DNA of 9,043 nucleotides from Pseudomonadota bacterium (GCA_023422555.1 JAFAGQ010000334.1:1-9043); one strand, 5' to 3'; counted from the first letter of the stretch, positions 1-7,184 are shown. The notes: generated by a model from the letters alone, not told the origin. A program made the numbers and translations.

Positions 1-14
1 GGGATTTGCACAGA

Positions 15-1322
15 ATGAAAATTGGAGTTTTGCGCAGGATCATTCTTCCGGGAGCCTGTGCGGCAGCGGCCATGCTGATGCACACTCCTTCGGCAATTGC
101 GCAGAGTGCGGGCGGTTACAAGCCTGAATATTCGCTGTCATTTGTGTCGGATGAACGCATCGTCATTGGCCGCACTGCCAAACGGTGGCGCGAACTGGTC
201 ATGGAAAAGACCGAAGGGCGCGTTAACATCCGTATGTATCCCAATGCTTCGCTGATCAAGGGTGAGCAGACCCGGGAGGCAACGGCAATGCGCCAGGGAG
301 TCGCCGATATGGCCGTTGCTTCGGCCAGTAACTGGTCCGGTCAGTTCCGTGCTCTCTCCATTTTCTCACTGCCTTTTTTCATCCCCAATATTGATGGGAC
401 CGCCGCACTGATTCGTGGCCAGGTAGGTAAAGTCATACGTGACAATATGGACAAGGCCGGCATTGTGACTCTGGCCTGGGGTTCCTCAGGCTATCGGCAG
501 CTGAGCAATGCGCTGCGTCCTGTGCAGGCGCCTGCTGATCTGAAGGGCATGCGCGTTCGGGTGGTAGGTCTGCCGCTCTTTATGGATTTTTTCAAGGCAA
601 TGGGGGCGGCACCCGTGCAGATGAATCTGAATGGCGTGGCTGATGCCCTGGAGAAGAAAACCATCGATGGCCAGGACAATCCGCTATCTGTCTTCACCGG
701 ATTCAAATTCAACGAACTGGGCCAGAAGTATCTGACGCTTTGGGACTATCCCGCAGATCCGATCTTCATTGCAGTGAACAAGAATGTATGGAATAACTGG
801 TCCAAAGCCGATCAGCAGCGCGTGCGTGAAGCCGCGGAACAGGCGGTTCAGGAAACTGCACCGATCCTGACTGCACAGGCTGCCTCGGATACTGTCCAGA
901 AAACGGCGCAGGAACTGGCGAAGTCCGGCGTTGAAGTCACAACGCTGACGCCCGAACAAAAAGCCGCTTTCAAAAATGCGGCCATGAGCGTGCAGCAGAA
1001 CTGGTCCGACAGAATCGGTCAGGATCTGATTGATATGGCCCAGGCAGATATTAAACGCGGACCTAACCTGCCGCCGGCCAGTGATCCAGGCGCTGTGCCC
1101 GCTTCCGCCGTGCCGGCTTCTCCCAATCCGGAGCCGCCTGCAGCAGAAGCGACCCCTGCCAGCGGCAATCAGGCCGCTACAGAAACGCCTGATACTTCAG
1201 AGCCGCCCGCCGCTACAGGTACACCAACGGCTTCGGAAGCGCCGGCTGCTTCTGAAACACCAGCGACTTCCGAATCACAGGATGCACCGGGAACGCAGGC
1301 TGCTGCCTCCGCCCCGCAGTGA
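15..1322 (+). CDS. TRAP transporter solute-binding protein (DctP family) with long low-complexity C-terminal tail
   Basis: This is the periplasmic binding subunit of a tripartite (TRAP) transporter, which captures an organic-acid-type ligand and delivers it to the QM membrane permease. With ATG at 15 the protein has 435 residues. Residues 1-29 form a Sec signal peptide: a basic start (MKIGVLRR), a hydrophobic core, and an AIA|QS cleavage site. The DctP fold spans about 35-345. It carries the GMRVRVVG segment at about 178-185, whose Arg182 sits where the family's carboxylate-binding arginine lies, and the DGQDNP segment at 218-223, like the usual DG(Q/V)ENP. A TTG at 6 is in frame but would add only three residues before the signal peptide, so ATG is preferred; only 14 bp of upstream sequence are visible. 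Residues from about 349 to the end are almost entirely Ala, Pro, Thr, Ser, Glu and Gly, and are not part of the normal 320-340-residue fold. No permease genes follow; they may lie upstream. The ligand cannot be told from the sequence. Confidence 0.88.
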   Translation: MKIGVLRRIILPGACAAAAMLMHTPSAIAQSAGGYKPEYSLSFVSDERIVIGRTAKRWRELVMEKTEGRVNIRMYPNASLIKGEQTREATAMRQGVADMAVASASNWSGQFRALSIFSLPFFIPNIDGTAALIRGQVGKVIRDNMDKAGIVTLAWGSSGYRQLSNALRPVQAPADLKGMRVRVVGLPLFMDFFKAMGAAPVQMNLNGVADALEKKTIDGQDNPLSVFTGFKFNELGQKYLTLWDYPADPIFIAVNKNVWNNWSKADQQRVREAAEQAVQETAPILTAQAASDTVQKTAQELAKSGVEVTTLTPEQKAAFKNAAMSVQQNWSDRIGQDLIDMAQADIKRGPNLPPASDPGAVPASAVPASPNPEPPAAEATPASGNQAATETPDTSEPPAATGTPTASEAPAASETPATSESQDAPGTQAAASAPQ

Positions 1323-1328
1323 TCAACC

Positions 1329-4300
1329 TTAGGCGATGGTCATCAGACTGGCGTTACCGCCGGCAGCGGCCGTGTTGGTGCTGATGCTCTGTTCATGGAC
1401 CAGACCACTCAAAGCGTAGCGCTGGCCATGAACAATTTCATCTGACTGCAGACCCTGGGCGATGATGATGGGGCCTTTTCTGGCCGCCAGGTCGAGGTTC
1501 AGTTGTCGCAGCGTATCGCCATCCCCTTCAAACACGACAGCATCAAACGCCGCCTGCGCAACCTTGTCCGCAGCGACATACTCAACGCGGGCGCGCTTGT
1601 CTGCCGGCACTGCTGCCTCTACCCAGTCGCGCACCGATGGTGCTTCAACAAACAGAGCGCGGTTGCCGGTTTCCAGAATCTGTTCGAGCTGCAGGCGGGC
1701 GCCATCGGCTGACGCAGGCCAGGCCAGAATCGTTCCTCTTGGTACCAGACGATAGACATTGGTCTCGCCGGTAGGACCGGGCAACGCCGTGCCAGCCGGA
1801 TTCAGCCCGGGAAGATCGATGCCGCGCGGCATATCATCATTCCCCTCAGACAGCAGGCGATACAGATAGAGCGGTCCGCCGGCTTTGGGGCCGGTGCCTG
1901 ACAGTCCCTGGCCGCCAAAGGGCTGTACACCCACCACGGCACCCACAATATTACGGTTGACATAAATATTGCCGGCATGAATGCGATCGCACACGCGGCC
2001 AATGGTTTCGTCGATACGCGAATGGATGCCAAAGGTCAGACCGTAGCCGGTGGCATTGATTTTGTCGATCAGTGCATCCAGTTCGGCGCGCTTGTAACGG
2101 ATCACGTGCAGCACGGGACCAAAGACTTCGCGTTCCAGTTCGCTGATGTCATTCAGTTCGATCAGGGCAGGTGAGACAAAGGTGCCGTTTTCTGTGGTGC
2201 GATCCAGCGGCAGCTGTTCAACCGCATGGCCGGACTGGCGCATTTTCAGGATATGGCGTTCGATGATCTGGCGAGCCTGTTCATCGATCACGGGACCCAC
2301 ATCGGTCGACAATAGGTCCGGGCAGCCCACGGACAGTTCCTTCATGGCACCCTTGATCATGTTCAGGACATGATCTGCCGCGTCTTCCTGAATGCACAGC
2401 ACGCGCAGGGCAGAGCAGCGCTGGCCGGCCGAATCGAAGGCGGAATTGAGCACATCGTAAACAACCTGTTCAGCCAGGGCAGATGAATCCACAATCAGGG
2501 CGTTTTGTCCGCCCGTCTCGGCAATCAGCGGGATGGGATGACCATGATTGTCCAGGCGACCAGCCAGTTTGCCGGCGATGATACGTGCCACGTCTGTTGA
2601 CCCGGTAAACATCACACCGCGAATCGCGGGATGCGAAACCAGCTGATCTCCCACGGTTTCTCCCTGACCGGGCAGCAGTTGTACCGCTTCTTTCGGAATG
2701 CCGGCTTCGTGCAGGATGGCAACCGCCTGGGCCGCGATCAGAGGTGTCTGCTCCGCGGGTTTGGCCAGAACGGTATTGCCGGCAGCCAGCGCGGCACTGA
2801 CCTGTCCTGTGAAGATAGCCAGCGGGAAGTTCCACGGGCTGATACACAGCACCGGTCCCAGGGGACGATGACGGTCTTCGCTGAAGTTGTCCTCGATCTG
2901 ATCCGCGTAGTAACGCAGAAAATCCACGGCCTCGCGCACTTCCGCAATGGCGTTGGGTAATGACTTGCCGGCCTCACGAACGATCAGACCCAGCAGAGGC
3001 TGCATGCGGGACTCCAGCAACTGCGCGGCGCGGCGCAAGGCTTTTGCACGGTCTTCCACTGGTGTGGCCTGCCAGATGGGTGCCATGGCAACAGCAGCGT
3101 CCACGGCCTGAGTGACATCCTCTTGCGTGGCTTCAATGACTTCGCCCACCACATCGCGATGATCCGCGGGGTTGAGCATGGGTTTGCGTCTGGCGGCCTT
3201 GTCTTCGTCATCGGAAGGCTCATAAAGCGTAGGCGCAGCCAGCCACGGTTGAGTGGCGCCGTTAAGCAGGGCAGCGGCCAGTGAACCCAGGCGATGTTCG
3301 TTGCTCAGGTCGATGCCACTGGAGTTGCGACGTCCCGGTTCGCCGTCAATGTTATACAGATCACGGGGCAGCGGGATTTTATCGTGCGGCGCACCCAGCG
3401 GCTGAATCGCGCTGGCTACTTCGATGGGGTTGGCAATCAGGGTGTTGATATCGATGCTTTCGTCCCCGATCTGGTTGACAAAAGACGTGTTGGCGCCGTT
3501 TTCCAGCAGACGACGAACCAGATAGGCCAGCAGGGTTTCATGCGTGCCGACGGGGGCGTAGATCCGGCATGGGCGGTTGAGTTTTTTGCTGCCCACCACT
3601 TCCGAATACAGCGGTTCACCCATGCCATGCAGACACTGGAACTCGTACTGACCCGGGTAATAATTGCTGCCTGCCAGATGGTAAATGGCAGAAAGCGTCT
3701 GGGCATTGTGGGTGGCAAACTGTGGGTATACGGCATCGGGTGCTGCCAGCAGCTTGCGGGCGCAGGCCAGATAGGACACATCGGTGTAGACCTTGCGCGT
3801 ATACACGGGATAGCCTTCGAGCCCATCGAGCTGGGCGCGCTTGATCTCCGTATCCCAGTAAGCGCCTTTGACCAGGCGGATCATCAGACGATGTCGCGTA
3901 CGCCGCCCCAGATCGATGACGTAGTCAATCACAAACGGCGCCCGTTTCTGGTAAGCCTGGATGACAAAGCCAATGCCGTTCCAGCCTTCAAATTCCCGCG
4001 TGGCGCACAGCGCCTCCAGCAGGTCCAGCGACAGTTCCAGTCTGTCCGCTTCTTCGGCATCGATGTTCAGACCAATATCGTAGGAACGGGCGAGCCTTGT
4101 GAGGGAAACCAGACGAGGCAATAGTTCGCTGATGACACGCTCGCGCTGTGCGCGGCTGTAGCGTGGGTGCAGGGCTGACAGTTTGATGGAAATCCCGGGA
4201 CCTTCGTAAATGCCGCGGCCGCCAGAGGCCTTGCCGATGGCGTGAATGGCCTGTTCGTAGGATTCGTAATAGCGCTGGGCATCGGCTGCTGTGGTAGCCG

Positions 4301-5153
4301 CTTCACCCAGCATGTCGTAGCTGTAGCGGAAGCCCTCGGCTTCGAACTTGCGACTGTTGGCCAGGGCGGATGAAATGGTCTGACCGGACACGAACTGTTC
4401 GCCCATCATGCGCATGGCCATGTTCACGCCCTGACGGATCAGCGGCTCACCGCCTTTGGCAATCATGCGCGTGAGCGCTTTGGACAGATTCTGCTCGCTG
4501 TTAACGGCGACCAGTCTGCCGGTCAGCATCAGGCCCCACGTCGCGGCGTTGACAAACAGGGAAGGGGAACTACCCATATGGGATTTCCAGTCGCCATGAC
4601 TGATTTTGTCACGGATCAATGCATCGCGTGTGGCTCTGTCAGGAATGCGAAGCAGCGCTTCGGCCAGACACATCAGGGCCACGCCTTCCTGGCTGGACAG
4701 GGCAAATTCCTGAATCAGGCTTTCCACGCCGCCACCGGGGCTCTTGTCTTTCAGTGATTTGACCAGTTTCAGAGCCAGTTCGCGCGTCTGTTCCGGTTTG
4801 ACTATGGCTGCCTGATCCAGCAGCAAGGGAACACATTCCGGTTCGGGGCGGCGGTAGGCAGAGGTGATTGCTGCACGCAGCACCGATTGCGGCTGCACAT
4901 CCTGACCGAATTCATAGAATGGCGGCTTGCGGCTGTCGCCAGCCGGCACGACGGCGCTGTCGTTATCGCTGCTGCCAGGCGTCAGGTGACGCAATTCGTC
5001 TGGCGTCATTCCGCGTTCAATCTGATCCAGGTAAGTCAGCAGTGCCTGCTTGTGCAGCCAGTGAGGCGTACAGTTCAGTTTATCTGCGTGATATTGAAGG
5101 CGATTTTTCAGGTCCGGATCGACCTTGATGCCGAGCGTGGTAGTCGTAGCCAT
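1329..5153 (-). CDS. putA: Trifunctional PutA: proline utilization repressor / proline dehydrogenase / L-glutamate gamma-semialdehyde dehydrogenase
   Basis: PutA oxidises proline to pyrroline-5-carboxylate with FAD, passing electrons to ubiquinone, and then oxidises glutamate semialdehyde to glutamate with NAD+. The protein has 1274 residues (E. coli about 1320). Residues 1-48 are a ribbon-helix-helix domain: the TTTTLGIKVD strand and the TPHWLHKQAL helix closely resemble the E. coli DNA-binding domain, so self-regulation is likely. The proline dehydrogenase barrel spans about 260-570, with RLVKGAYWD (426-434), HNAQT (482-486) and YAPVGTHETLLAYLVRR ending in the Arg547-Arg548 pair expected to bind substrate. 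The aldehyde dehydrogenase spans about 650-1105, with SPWNFPL (Asn775), ETGGQN (Glu879) and GQRCS (catalytic Cys913). The C-terminal domain ends with the characteristic NTAAAGGNASLMTI. The start is ATG at 5153, because it places the family N-terminus correctly; an in-frame TTG at 5159 is the alternative. The ribosome-binding site is weak. All key residues are intact. Confidence 0.97.
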   Translation of the reverse strand: MATTTTLGIKVDPDLKNRLQYHADKLNCTPHWLHKQALLTYLDQIERGMTPDELRHLTPGSSDNDSAVVPAGDSRKPPFYEFGQDVQPQSVLRAAITSAYRRPEPECVPLLLDQAAIVKPEQTRELALKLVKSLKDKSPGGGVESLIQEFALSSQEGVALMCLAEALLRIPDRATRDALIRDKISHGDWKSHMGSSPSLFVNAATWGLMLTGRLVAVNSEQNLSKALTRMIAKGGEPLIRQGVNMAMRMMGEQFVSGQTISSALANSRKFEAEGFRYSYDMLGEAATTAADAQRYYESYEQAIHAIGKASGGRGIYEGPGISIKLSALHPRYSRAQRERVISELLPRLVSLTRLARSYDIGLNIDAEEADRLELSLDLLEALCATREFEGWNGIGFVIQAYQKRAPFVIDYVIDLGRRTRHRLMIRLVKGAYWDTEIKRAQLDGLEGYPVYTRKVYTDVSYLACARKLLAAPDAVYPQFATHNAQTLSAIYHLAGSNYYPGQYEFQCLHGMGEPLYSEVVGSKKLNRPCRIYAPVGTHETLLAYLVRRLLENGANTSFVNQIGDESIDINTLIANPIEVASAIQPLGAPHDKIPLPRDLYNIDGEPGRRNSSGIDLSNEHRLGSLAAALLNGATQPWLAAPTLYEPSDDEDKAARRKPMLNPADHRDVVGEVIEATQEDVTQAVDAAVAMAPIWQATPVEDRAKALRRAAQLLESRMQPLLGLIVREAGKSLPNAIAEVREAVDFLRYYADQIEDNFSEDRHRPLGPVLCISPWNFPLAIFTGQVSAALAAGNTVLAKPAEQTPLIAAQAVAILHEAGIPKEAVQLLPGQGETVGDQLVSHPAIRGVMFTGSTDVARIIAGKLAGRLDNHGHPIPLIAETGGQNALIVDSSALAEQVVYDVLNSAFDSAGQRCSALRVLCIQEDAADHVLNMIKGAMKELSVGCPDLLSTDVGPVIDEQARQIIERHILKMRQSGHAVEQLPLDRTTENGTFVSPALIELNDISELEREVFGPVLHVIRYKRAELDALIDKINATGYGLTFGIHSRIDETIGRVCDRIHAGNIYVNRNIVGAVVGVQPFGGQGLSGTGPKAGGPLYLYRLLSEGNDDMPRGIDLPGLNPAGTALPGPTGETNVYRLVPRGTILAWPASADGARLQLEQILETGNRALFVEAPSVRDWVEAAVPADKRARVEYVAADKVAQAAFDAVVFEGDGDTLRQLNLDLAARKGPIIIAQGLQSDEIVHGQRYALSGLVHEQSISTNTAAAGGNASLMTIA

Positions 5154-5154
5154 G

Positions 5155-5160
5155 TGCAAC
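5155..5160 (-). promoter_or_regulatory. Possible PutA autoregulatory site (GTTGCA)
   Basis: The minus strand reads GTTGCA, ending one base before the putA ATG. GTTGCA is the core recognised by the E. coli PutA ribbon-helix-helix domain, and the DNA-contacting strand of this PutA (Thr6, Gly8 and Lys10 by analogy) is conserved. A second copy in the same orientation lies at 5314-5319, inside the end of ubiA. A six-base match is weak evidence on its own. Confidence 0.3.
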
Positions 5161-5221
5161 TCGAATGAGGGTTGGGTGAATGACGTTGAGCGTACCGAAT
5201 CCGCTGAAAAAAGAATATTAG

Positions 5222-5249
5222 GGTTAACCCTTTTGGAAAAGGGTTAACC
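5222..5249. repeat. Inverted repeat of two GGGTTAACCC-type palindromes: putA operator or ubiA terminator
   Basis: The arms GGTTAACCCTTTT (5222-5234) and AAAAGGGTTAACC (5237-5249) are perfect inverted repeats of 13 bp around a central GG. Each arm contains the self-complementary GGTTAACC; the centres of the two small palindromes are 20 bp apart, about two helical turns. A third copy lies at 5298-5307. The repeat stands between ubiA and putA, both on the minus strand. Read as RNA from the minus strand it is a hairpin followed, about 10 nt later, by a run of six T (5205-5210), so it could be the ubiA terminator. The repeated self-symmetric sub-sites also suit a dimeric DNA-binding protein acting on putA. 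The sequence alone does not separate these roles. Confidence 0.75.
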
Positions 5250-5279
5250 AGTGGATTTTCAGGGAGTTATTTTTGATTA

Positions 5280-5285
5280 ATTATA
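5280..5285 (-). promoter_or_regulatory. Candidate -10 element for putA
   Basis: The minus strand reads TATAAT, a perfect -10 hexamer, with a predicted transcript start near 5273 and a leader of about 120 nt. The -35 region at 16-18 bp spacing matches TTGACA at only two of six positions and is occupied by the third palindrome, so an activator may be needed. An alternative is TTTTCC (5235-5240) with a 17-bp spacer to TATTCT (5212-5217), which would put the inverted repeat inside the core promoter. Confidence 0.3.
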
Positions 5286-5297
5286 GTGGTGAATTGG

Positions 5298-5307
5298 GGG
5301 TTAACCC
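5298..5307. promoter_or_regulatory. Third GGGTTAACCC palindrome upstream of putA
   Basis: This is a perfect 10-bp palindrome, identical to the copy at 5221-5230 and differing at one base from the copy at 5241-5250. It overlaps the ubiA stop codon (TTA at 5301-5303 on the plus strand) and lies where the -35 region of a promoter using the TATAAT at 5280-5285 would fall. Three copies within 87 bp of a putA control region suggest binding sites for one regulator. The regulator is unknown. Confidence 0.45.
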
Positions 5308-6227
5308 ACGGTTTGCAACAGCGTGCCCCCCAGCGAACCCGCCACCAGCAGGCTGCCAGTCCAGATATTGGCGCGAAACAGCGCAAAACTGCGATCCGGC
5401 TTTTGCAGATCAAAGGTGGAAAGCTGCCAGTAAAAGTGCACGGCGATCGCCACCATAAACACATAGTACAGCCAGCCAAAGCCCAGCATGATGCCTGGAA
5501 TGGTCCACAATACAACGGTGGCCGCATAAAAGCCAATAAGCCAGATCAGTCCCTGATCACGGAAGCGCAGAGCGGTGGAGCGCAGACCCAGCTGTTCATC
5601 GTCCTTCATATCTGTGTAGGCGTAAATGGTATCGTAGCCAATTTGCCAGGTCACCGCGCCCAGCCACATCAGGACGGCGGCCAGCGGCACAGTGTTCTGA
5701 GTATCCGACCAGGCCATCAGCATCCCCCAGTTAAAGGCGATGCCAAGCACGAGCTGGGGCCAGTATGTGAAGCGCTTGCACAGCGGATAGATGAAGACCA
5801 GCGGCACCAGAGCAAGGGCAAGCCAGCGGCTGTAGCTGTTGATGAAAAAGAGCAGCAGGGCGGCGACGGCCAGCTGGGCAATCAGAAAGACAATGGCCTG
5901 CTTCAGAGTGATCTGTCCGCTGGTCAGAGGACGAAAGCGCGTGCGCTCAACATGTTTGTCGAAATTGCGGTCGCAAATGTCATTGATGGTGCAGCCCACG
6001 CTGCGCATCAGCAGGGCGCCCAGGCAGAACACGACAAACCGCAGCAGGGTAGGAATGCCATATTGCGCCTGAATCAGCGCGGCAATGCAAGGTAACAGTG
6101 TGAGCCAGGTGCCCACGGGGCGGTCCAGACGACACAGGCGCGCATAAGGACGCCAGGACCGGGGCAGATAATGTTCTACCCAGTCATTGTGGCGGATGTC
6201 GTTCAGATCGGGATTCGTGCTGGCCAT
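5301..6227 (-). CDS. ubiA: 4-hydroxybenzoate polyprenyltransferase
   Basis: UbiA is an inner-membrane enzyme that joins 4-hydroxybenzoate to the polyprenyl diphosphate side chain, the membrane-committing step of ubiquinone synthesis. The protein has 308 residues (E. coli UbiA 290) with about eight to nine hydrophobic helices. The first Asp-rich motif NDICDRNFD is at 82-90, giving the family NDxxDxxxD pattern that binds Mg2+-diphosphate. The second, YDTIYAYTDMKDD, is at 198-210. The extra length is a hydrophilic N-terminus of about 25 residues before the conserved RPYARLCRLDRPVGTWL. The start is ATG at 6227; no clear Shine-Dalgarno sequence precedes it. No ubiC (chorismate lyase) is adjacent. 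putA follows in the same direction after 147 bp. PutA donates electrons to ubiquinone, but co-regulation is not shown. Confidence 0.96.
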   Translation of the reverse strand: MASTNPDLNDIRHNDWVEHYLPRSWRPYARLCRLDRPVGTWLTLLPCIAALIQAQYGIPTLLRFVVFCLGALLMRSVGCTINDICDRNFDKHVERTRFRPLTSGQITLKQAIVFLIAQLAVAALLLFFINSYSRWLALALVPLVFIYPLCKRFTYWPQLVLGIAFNWGMLMAWSDTQNTVPLAAVLMWLGAVTWQIGYDTIYAYTDMKDDEQLGLRSTALRFRDQGLIWLIGFYAATVVLWTIPGIMLGFGWLYYVFMVAIAVHFYWQLSTFDLQKPDRSFALFRANIWTGSLLVAGSLGGTLLQTVG

Positions 6228-6293
6228 AGGTGTAACAGTGTCGGGCTTAAGGTTTGCGTCGAGGCGACGAAAAAGGCAATTTTAAAGGTTTTG

Positions 6294-6326
6294 CCCGGTC
6301 GGGGCGGCAATCGAACGCGGACCGGG
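6294..6326. repeat. Interrupted dyad between divergent ubiA and msrC
   Basis: CCCGGTC (6294-6300) and GACCGGG (6320-6326) are perfect inverted 7-bp arms separated by 19 bp. They lie in the 256-bp gap between the divergent ubiA and methionine sulfoxide reductase genes, about 70-100 bp from the ubiA start. This could be an operator or chance GC-rich symmetry. Apart from this and the promoter-like elements near 6404-6430, nothing else is seen in the gap. Confidence 0.3.
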
Positions 6327-6403
6327 TAATTTCCGTGAGATCTTGTTATTTTCGGTTGGTTCCTGTCCGGCCATTTCCTTTCATGGCAGTCGTGATTTTG
6401 GCC

Positions 6404-6430
6404 TTAACGTTCGATGCTTGTGGCTACAAT
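6404..6430 (+). promoter_or_regulatory. Candidate sigma-70 promoter for the methionine sulfoxide reductase gene
   Basis: TACAAT at 6425-6430 matches five of six -10 bases. TTAACG at 6404-6409 matches four of six -35 bases, though the spacing is a short 15 bp. Transcription would begin near 6437, giving a T-rich leader of about 47 nt before the ATG at 6484. Confidence 0.35.
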
Positions 6431-6483
6431 CCTTTATTGCCTATTTGATTTTTTCAACTTTTTTGTAAGTCACACCGCTACCC

Positions 6484-6972
6484 ATGTTCAGTTTCGACAA
6501 TTCCCAGGGTTTTGAATCCGTTCCCGCCATGTACGACACGCTGGTCTCCCAGGCCAGTGCTCTTTTTGACGGGGAGCCGGATCAGATTGCCAATGCCGCC
6601 AACCTGGCTGCGCTGGTCTATCACACAGTTCCGGATCTGAACTGGGCGGGTTTCTACTTTTATGACGGTCGCGAGCTGGTGCTCGGGCCCTTTCAGGGCA
6701 AGATCGCCTGCGTGCGCATTGCGCTGGGCAAAGGCGTTTGCGGGACGGCGGCAGCGACACTCGAAGCCCAATTGGTTCCCGACGTAAACGCCTTTCCAGG
6801 TCATATTGCATGCGATTCCGCCTCACGATCAGAAATCGTCATTCCTCTGTTCAAAGGCGACGAACTGATTGGGGTGTGGGATGTGGACAGTCCTCGACCA
6901 GAACGATTTACCGAAGAAGACAGAGCTGGCATGCAGGCGCTTTGTGATGTCTGGCTGAAGGCGCGCAAATAA
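6484..6972 (+). CDS. msrC: Free methionine-(R)-sulfoxide reductase (GAF domain, fRMsr)
   Basis: This cytoplasmic enzyme reduces free L-methionine-(R)-sulfoxide to methionine, repairing oxidative damage with thioredoxin as reductant. The whole 162-residue protein is one GAF domain, close to the usual length (E. coli YebR/MsrC about 165). The family core is clear: LNWAGFYF (52-59), LGPFQGKIACVRI (67-79), GKGVCGTA (82-89), GHIACDSASRSEIV (106-119) and IGVWDVDS (129-136). The three cysteines typical of fRMsr are present at 76, 86 and 110; Cys110 matches the catalytic cysteine in HIACD. The start is ATG at 6484, which fits the family N-terminus, but no good Shine-Dalgarno sequence precedes it. The gene is divergent from ubiA and followed by a 212-bp gap, so it is probably a single transcription unit. 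Confidence 0.95.
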   Translation: MFSFDNSQGFESVPAMYDTLVSQASALFDGEPDQIANAANLAALVYHTVPDLNWAGFYFYDGRELVLGPFQGKIACVRIALGKGVCGTAAATLEAQLVPDVNAFPGHIACDSASRSEIVIPLFKGDELIGVWDVDSPRPERFTEEDRAGMQALCDVWLKARK

Positions 6973-7023
6973 ATGTGCAGGAGAATAACCGCTGGTTTCA
7001 TGTGCGCTCGCGCTGCACACTAA

Positions 7024-7062
7024 CTTGCCGTTATTGCGTGCTCCCATATTGCGAACGGCAAG
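7024..7062. repeat. Inverted repeat downstream of msrC
   Basis: CTTGCCGTT (7024-7032) and AACGGCAAG (7054-7062) are perfect 9-bp inverted arms enclosing 21 bp. The enclosed part has two direct copies of ATTGCG near its ends. The structure starts about 50 bp past the msrC stop and could fold in RNA, but no T run follows, so it is not a standard intrinsic terminator. Confidence 0.45.
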
Positions 7063-7085
7063 CTTGCGGGCTTGCGGGCTTGCGC
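7062..7085. repeat. Three tandem 8-bp repeats (GCTTGCGG/C)
   Basis: Two exact copies of GCTTGCGG (7062-7069, 7070-7077) are followed by GCTTGCGC (7078-7085). The first copy overlaps the perfect palindrome GCAAGCTTGC (7058-7067) and the right arm of the inverted repeat at 7024-7062. The repeat is non-coding and lies about 36 bp upstream of the antiporter promoter. It may be a simple slippage repeat. Confidence 0.6.
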
Positions 7086-7120
7086 TACGCACAGACAAAC
7101 CCTTATTTGGTGTTTACGAA

Positions 7121-7149
7121 TTGAAATGCCATCAGCCTGTCCTTAAAAT
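7121..7149 (+). promoter_or_regulatory. Sigma-70 promoter for the putative antiporter
   Basis: TTGAAA (7121-7126) and TAAAAT (7144-7149) each match five of six consensus bases and are separated by the ideal 17 bp. Transcription would start near 7156, about 29 nt before the ATG at 7185. The start codon is preceded by AAGGA (7175-7179) at 5 nt. This is the best promoter in the window. Confidence 0.65.
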
Positions 7150-7184
7150 CCCCGCATCGAATTGAATGCCCATAAAGGATCAGA

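Noticed and set aside
3294..4124. A 276-residue plus-strand open frame inside putA
   Set aside because: It lies opposite the conserved proline dehydrogenase domain, has no recognisable motif and no ribosome-binding site. It is a shadow of putA.
15..5153. The TRAP binding protein and putA as a proline uptake and breakdown operon
   Set aside because: The genes are convergent, not co-transcribed, and TRAP systems of this type are not known for proline uptake; adjacency alone gives no functional link.
5286..6095. A 269-residue plus-strand open frame opposite ubiA
   Set aside because: It is a hydrophilic Gln/His-rich translation of the antisense of membrane helices, with no family features.
6254..6448. 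A 64-residue frame in the ubiA-msrC gap, with a hydrophobic stretch before a Cys near its end
   Set aside because: It would need a TTG start without a Shine-Dalgarno sequence, the Cys is near the C-terminus so it is not a lipoprotein signal, and the region carries promoter-like elements instead.
7062..7085. Tandem octamers as a CRISPR array or origin iterons
   Set aside because: The units are 8 bp with no spacers, and there are no cas, rep or dnaA genes nearby.
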